A stretch of DNA of 64,000 nt, taken from NCBI RefSeq assembly GCF_001718195.1, contig NZ_MCNV01000012.1:124001-188000 (forward strand). The letters are read 5' to 3'. Both the position numbers and the translations under genes were made by a program. Positions 60,998 to 64,000 of the stretch are shown here, in pieces (positions within the stretch are counted from its first letter, which is position 1; each line of letters starts with the position of its first letter). Source of the stretch: Paraburkholderia nodosa. GTDB taxonomy: Bacteria; Pseudomonadota; Gammaproteobacteria; Burkholderiales; Burkholderiaceae. Under the pieces are notes generated by a model. It saw only the letters and a list, made by a program, of their open reading frames with translations, made no database searches and was not told the DNA's origin.

Positions 60998-61879
60998 ATG
61001 GCAGGCGTGGCACACGAAATGGCGGAAACCAATATGGACATCGTCGACGTGACCCGTCGCCGCGCCAGCGAAGCGAGGATCAACGTTCAATTCTTGCTGC
61101 GCCGGCTTCAACTCACGTCGGGCCTCGTGATGCTGACGTATCTCTTTCTGCATTTGGTCAATCACGCGCTCGGCATCTGGTCGATCGAGCTTGCCGGACA
61201 CGGTCTCGTACTCGCGCTGCGGCTTTGGCGCAGCGCGCCCGGCACGATCGCGCTGTATGGCGCCGCGTCGGTGCATTTCGCGCTGGCGCTGCACACGATA
61301 TATGGGCGGCGCCACTGGGCGCTTCCGCCTGCGGAATGGATCCGCCTGTGGGCGGGGCTCAGCCTGCCGCTCCTGCTGATCCGGCATGCGGTGACGACCC
61401 GGCTTGCTTCTTCGCTCTATGGTTTCGAACCGAACTACGAGCGCGTCATCGTCGTACTGCTCACGAGCGGCACGCAGGGGCTGCAACTCGCGTTGCTAGC
61501 GCCTGGTTGGATACACGGATGCCTCGGGCTGTGGTTCCGGTTGCGCCACCGTGCGTGGGCGCGTCGCATGCGGCTCACGCTGCTGATCCTCTTCGTCCTG
61601 TTGCCGCTGCTTTCGGCAGCGGGCTTCATCCACATGATGCGAGCCGTCGAGGGGGCGGGCCACCTGCTTCCGCCTGTCGACGCCGCGCTCGTCGTCCATC
61701 AGGCCGCCCTCAACGGTGCACGTCACGTTATCGTCACGCTCTATCTCGCGCTGATTGCCGGCACGCTGATCCTGGGTCAGTTGCGCAACGCGCTGGAGCG
61801 CCGCAGGCTGCGCAGAGAGTCGGTGGGCGTCCGTTTGCTGGCCCGCAGTGCATCGTGCGAACAGGATGTTAAGGAATGA
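60998..61879 (+). CDS. Multi-helix membrane domain of a cyclase-type protein (truncated)
   Basis: A 293-residue protein with six predicted helices (around residues 40-60, 75-110, 125-145, 155-185, 200-222 and 245-265), many with His (LFLHLVNHALG, VHFALALHTIY, IRHAVTTRL, GWIHGCLGLW). The pattern matches the N-terminal b-type-cytochrome-like membrane domain of certain class III adenylate cyclases, which normally continues into a [2Fe-2S] ferredoxin and a cyclase domain. Here it ends soon after the last helix (RRLRRESVGVRLLARS), with neither domain present. I read it as a truncated cyclase or a free-standing version. The start is uncertain between 60998, 61019 and 61034. Confidence 0.6.
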   Translation: MAGVAHEMAETNMDIVDVTRRRASEARINVQFLLRRLQLTSGLVMLTYLFLHLVNHALGIWSIELAGHGLVLALRLWRSAPGTIALYGAASVHFALALHTIYGRRHWALPPAEWIRLWAGLSLPLLLIRHAVTTRLASSLYGFEPNYERVIVVLLTSGTQGLQLALLAPGWIHGCLGLWFRLRHRAWARRMRLTLLILFVLLPLLSAAGFIHMMRAVEGAGHLLPPVDAALVVHQAALNGARHVIVTLYLALIAGTLILGQLRNALERRRLRRESVGVRLLARSASCEQDVKE

Positions 61880-62103
61880 CTTGCGATGTCTGAGCGGGTC
61901 AAATGGCGTCCGCTCCTGCTGCCAGGACGTTCACGATTTATCATTCGTGACGTGAGATGCCAAAATACACACATAACCCGTAACGAGGCGGTGACTCGCC
62001 GGCCGCGCGGGATGATCCGCCCCTCTTTGCCGGGCCGCACGCCCGCACATCGAAAACGGCCGGACACCCTTGAGACCAGGACGCCGAATCCCATTTACCT
62101 GTC

Positions 62104-62517
62104 GTGAACCAGCGTATCCGTCCCCCCTTGCCGCCCGAATGGCCGTTTCCGCCGTATCGCGACGTGTCCGGCCGCGCCTTCGGCGATCTCGTCGCGCTTC
62201 AATATCGCGGCGCGGGCATGTGGCTCTGGCGGTGCCGCTGCGGCGCCCACGTCACGGCCGCGCTGGATGCGGTGGAGGGCGGCCAGACGAGGGATTGCGG
62301 CTGCGGCGAGCAACGCCGCGTGTGGCGGTCCCGGCCGGGCTCGCCTGCGCTCAAAGGCGGCGAGGTGTTCGGCCAGCTGACGACGGATCGCTATGCCGGC
62401 GATGGCAAGTGGGTTTGCCGGTGCGATTGCGGCAATGAGGTGACCGTGAGCGCCGGGCGTCTGCGACTGGGCCAGGCGCGTTCGTGCAGCCGTTGCCTGG
62501 GCGCGTTAGCCGGCTGA
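62104..62517 (+). CDS. Tandem CxC zinc-ribbon protein
   Basis: A 137-residue protein read from GTG at 62104. Two similar modules are visible: WLWRCRCGAHVTAALDAVEG with QTRDCGCGEQ, and WVCRCDCGNEVTVSAGRLRL with ARSCSRC. Each pairs an internal CxC and a later CxC or CxxC, enough to bind zinc, a pattern seen in short bacterial and phage proteins whose role is unknown. Before each module there is a short stretch with FGDL or FGQL (fits the shared GxxFGxL motif). No ribosome site is evident, so the start is provisional. Confidence 0.6.
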   Translation: MNQRIRPPLPPEWPFPPYRDVSGRAFGDLVALQYRGAGMWLWRCRCGAHVTAALDAVEGGQTRDCGCGEQRRVWRSRPGSPALKGGEVFGQLTTDRYAGDGKWVCRCDCGNEVTVSAGRLRLGQARSCSRCLGALAG

Positions 62518-62656
62518 GCGATGCGCACGCATCACGACTTGACCGGAACCCCGTATGAAAGCGCTTCATGATGGGCTCCGTGATTGTTCGGCACATCGTA
62601 AGCCGCGCGCAGCCGTATAAACAGTTCAGCAGTCGTTCTGGTATGCGGACTACTCG

Positions 62657-64000
62657 TCATGCTCCCGCCAGGCGAGCCAGGGTTTCGCCCTCGCTTTCGC
62701 GCTCCAGAAAACCCGCCACGGCCGAAGCCTCCATCGGGCGCGAACAATAGTAGCCCTGAATGAGCGTTGCCCCGAGCGCTGCGACCGTTTGCAGTTCGGC
62801 CGCCGTTTCCACCCCTTCCACAATGCAGTCGAGCGACATCTGCCGGCTGAGATTGAGCAGCGTGCGAACCACTGTGAACGCCGTCGTGCGCTCCTTGAGA
62901 CCGCTCACGAACATCCTGTCGATCTTCAGGCGCGTGAGTGGAAGTTTGCACAGGTACGAGAGGCTCGAATAACCGGTGCCGAAATCGTCGACTGACAAAC
63001 CGCAGCCCAGCGCGCGCAGGACCTTGGCCGCTTTCTGGACCTGGTCGAAGTCCTTGGCCATCGCGGTTTCGGTGATCTCGAAGTCGAGCCGGGCCGGGTC
63101 GATGCCGCTGCCGGCGATGCACCGGGCCAACTCTTTCACCGCGGACTCACTGGCGAAATCATGCGCGGAAAGATTAAAGGACAAGCGAATATGCGCCGGC
63201 CATTGCTTCGCGCAGGCCAGGGCCTGGGTAAACAGCGCGAGGGTCAAGCCGTTGATGACGCCGTTGCGCTCCGCGGCAGGAATGAATTCACCGGGCGGGA
63301 CCGTGCCGAGCAACGCGCTTCGCCAGCGCGCCAGGGCTTCGAAACCGACGGTGCGCCGGCGTTCGAGCGAGTAGATCGGCTGGAACGCAAGGTCGAGTTC
63401 GCCGGCGAGATCGGGGGAGCGTAGCGCCTGGGCAATCTGCGACTCGCGAATGATGGCGTTGCGGTGCGTCTCCGAAAAGATCGTCACCGAGCCGCGCGAG
63501 CGGTGCTTGCCTTCGTAAAGCGCGTAGTCGGCTGTTTCGAACAAATCCGCCTTGTTGCGTGAAATGTGCGGATAGGTGGAGAAGCCGATCGTCGCTCCGA
63601 GGCGAACCGAAATCTCGCCGACCAGTATGGGACATTGGAAAACATCGCAGATGGTACGGCCGAGTTGCGAGAGGCCAGCGTCCGTGCAGTCGTCCGTGAC
63701 GATGATGCCGAATTCGTCGCCGCCCAGCCTCGCAAGCGTGATCGTGCCGCGCGCCGCGTTGGCGAGACGCGACGCGACATCGGCCAGCACGTGGTCGCCC
63801 AGCGAGTGGCCGTGAATATCGTTGACGGACTTGAAGCCATCGAGATCGACGAGGCCCACCGCGAGCCGCCCGCCCGATGCCATGGCGGCATCGAAATGCT
63901 TGTCGAGCGAGGTGAAAAAGGCCCGCCGGTTAGGGAGATTCGTGAGGCTGTCGATATTCGCGAGCCGTTTGTTTTCGGCTTGTGTGGCAACGAGATCCGA
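62657..64000 (-). CDS. GGDEF-EAL cyclic-di-GMP protein (5' end outside window)
   Basis: The visible 448 codons encode a GGDEF domain (residues 20-180 of the visible part; LARLGGDEFGIIVTDD carries the intact GGDEF) followed by an EAL domain (FEALARWRSALLGTVPPGEF, then DFEITETAMAKD, SVDDFGTGYSSLSYLCKLPL and LKIDRMFVSGL), both with catalytic signatures preserved. The frame continues to the right edge of the window without a start (SDLVATQAENKRLANIDSLT is the start of the GGDEF part), so sensory domains probably lie beyond. It could make or break c-di-GMP; which activity dominates is not decided by sequence alone. Confidence 0.92.
   Translation of the reverse strand, partial: SDLVATQAENKRLANIDSLTNLPNRRAFFTSLDKHFDAAMASGGRLAVGLVDLDGFKSVNDIHGHSLGDHVLADVASRLANAARGTITLARLGGDEFGIIVTDDCTDAGLSQLGRTICDVFQCPILVGEISVRLGATIGFSTYPHISRNKADLFETADYALYEGKHRSRGSVTIFSETHRNAIIRESQIAQALRSPDLAGELDLAFQPIYSLERRRTVGFEALARWRSALLGTVPPGEFIPAAERNGVINGLTLALFTQALACAKQWPAHIRLSFNLSAHDFASESAVKELARCIAGSGIDPARLDFEITETAMAKDFDQVQKAAKVLRALGCGLSVDDFGTGYSSLSYLCKLPLTRLKIDRMFVSGLKERTTAFTVVRTLLNLSRQMSLDCIVEGVETAAELQTVAALGATLIQGYYCSRPMEASAVAGFLERESEGETLARLAGA

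Noticed and set aside
62095..62313. Antisense frames in the zinc-ribbon gene
   Set aside because: Composition-driven, no start signals; the cysteine-rich plus-strand frame explains the region better, though with moderate confidence.
1..64000. CRISPR array, transposase, integrase or phage genes
   Set aside because: I looked for regularly spaced repeats and for typical mobile-element protein motifs and saw none. The only tandem repeat is the short 9-bp array at 48137.
1..64000. tRNA and rRNA genes
   Set aside because: No cloverleaf arms or conserved ribosomal segments were noticed in the gaps between genes. A dedicated RNA search would be needed to exclude a short RNA.

Overview
The window looks like a piece of a betaproteobacterial chromosome, most likely Burkholderiales of the Paraburkholderia/Caballeronia/Burkholderia type. 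The evidence is the high GC content, three trimeric-porin sequences of the Burkholderia type (two genes and one relic), a CysI gene overlapping a DUF934 gene, an acetoacetyl-CoA reductase (phbB), many LysR and TetR regulators, and several small Burkholderiales-type genes. I saw no rRNA, tRNA, CRISPR array, transposase or phage structural gene. The density of regulators, remnants and accessory enzymes fits a secondary replicon or a plastic chromosomal region. This is inference from gene content and not a database result.

Layout. 0-10.5 kb: a DUF1269 membrane protein, a LysR regulator, a decayed second DUF1269 copy, a bestrophin-like channel, an operon of a YdeP-type molybdopterin oxidoreductase with cytochrome bd oxidase (ydeP-cydA-cydB, minus strand), a scar of a second copy of that operon, and a MocR-type regulator. 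10.5-18.3 kb: a MarC-type protein, a DksA-like protein without zinc ligands, a Dyp-type peroxidase, a histidine phosphatase, remnants of a two-component system, a TIGR03118-like secreted protein and a porin with a clear terminator. 18.3-29.7 kb: a TetR regulator divergent from an RND efflux system (adaptor, pump, outer-membrane factor) followed by pqiABC, closed by a paralogous TetR. 29.7-42 kb: a VOC/extradiol-dioxygenase-like protein, a fumarylacetoacetate-hydrolase-family enzyme, an acyl-CoA synthetase, an OmpW-type channel, and a two-subunit molybdenum/iron-sulfur enzyme closely resembling pyrogallol:phloroglucinol transhydroxylase, then TetR and LysR regulators and two unknown small genes. 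42-54 kb: phbB, a citrate-type MFS transporter with a periplasmic binding protein and LysR regulator, a BON protein, a second porin, a TetR/glutathione-transferase pair with a visible operator, and cysI-DUF934. 54-64 kb: a lipoprotein, an amino-acid permease, a secreted alpha/beta hydrolase, a cupredoxin with a Tat-exported phosphoesterase, a membrane domain apparently cut from a class III cyclase, a zinc-ribbon protein and a GGDEF-EAL protein running off the right edge.

The strongest candidate for an undescribed system is 18.3-41.7 kb. Four copies of one promoter/operator module (TTGACA, 17-bp spacer carrying TCA-N4-TGA, then NNTAAT, usually inside a TGACA...TGTCA dyad) lie before the efflux/pqi operon, before the dioxygenase/hydrolase/ligase operon, before the third TetR gene and before the small gene at 41.2 kb. 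Two of these promoters are divergent from paralogous TetR genes. I infer one regulon that joins catabolism of a hydroxylated aromatic or other hydrophobic ring compound (transhydroxylase, ring cleavage, C-C hydrolysis, CoA activation), its uptake (OmpW) and envelope protection (RND pump, Pqi lipid transport). The transhydroxylase homologue has two unusual properties: an extra N-terminal region of about 120 residues that resembles an SCP2 lipid-binding fold, and a small subunit that has lost the cysteines of one of its three iron-sulfur clusters.
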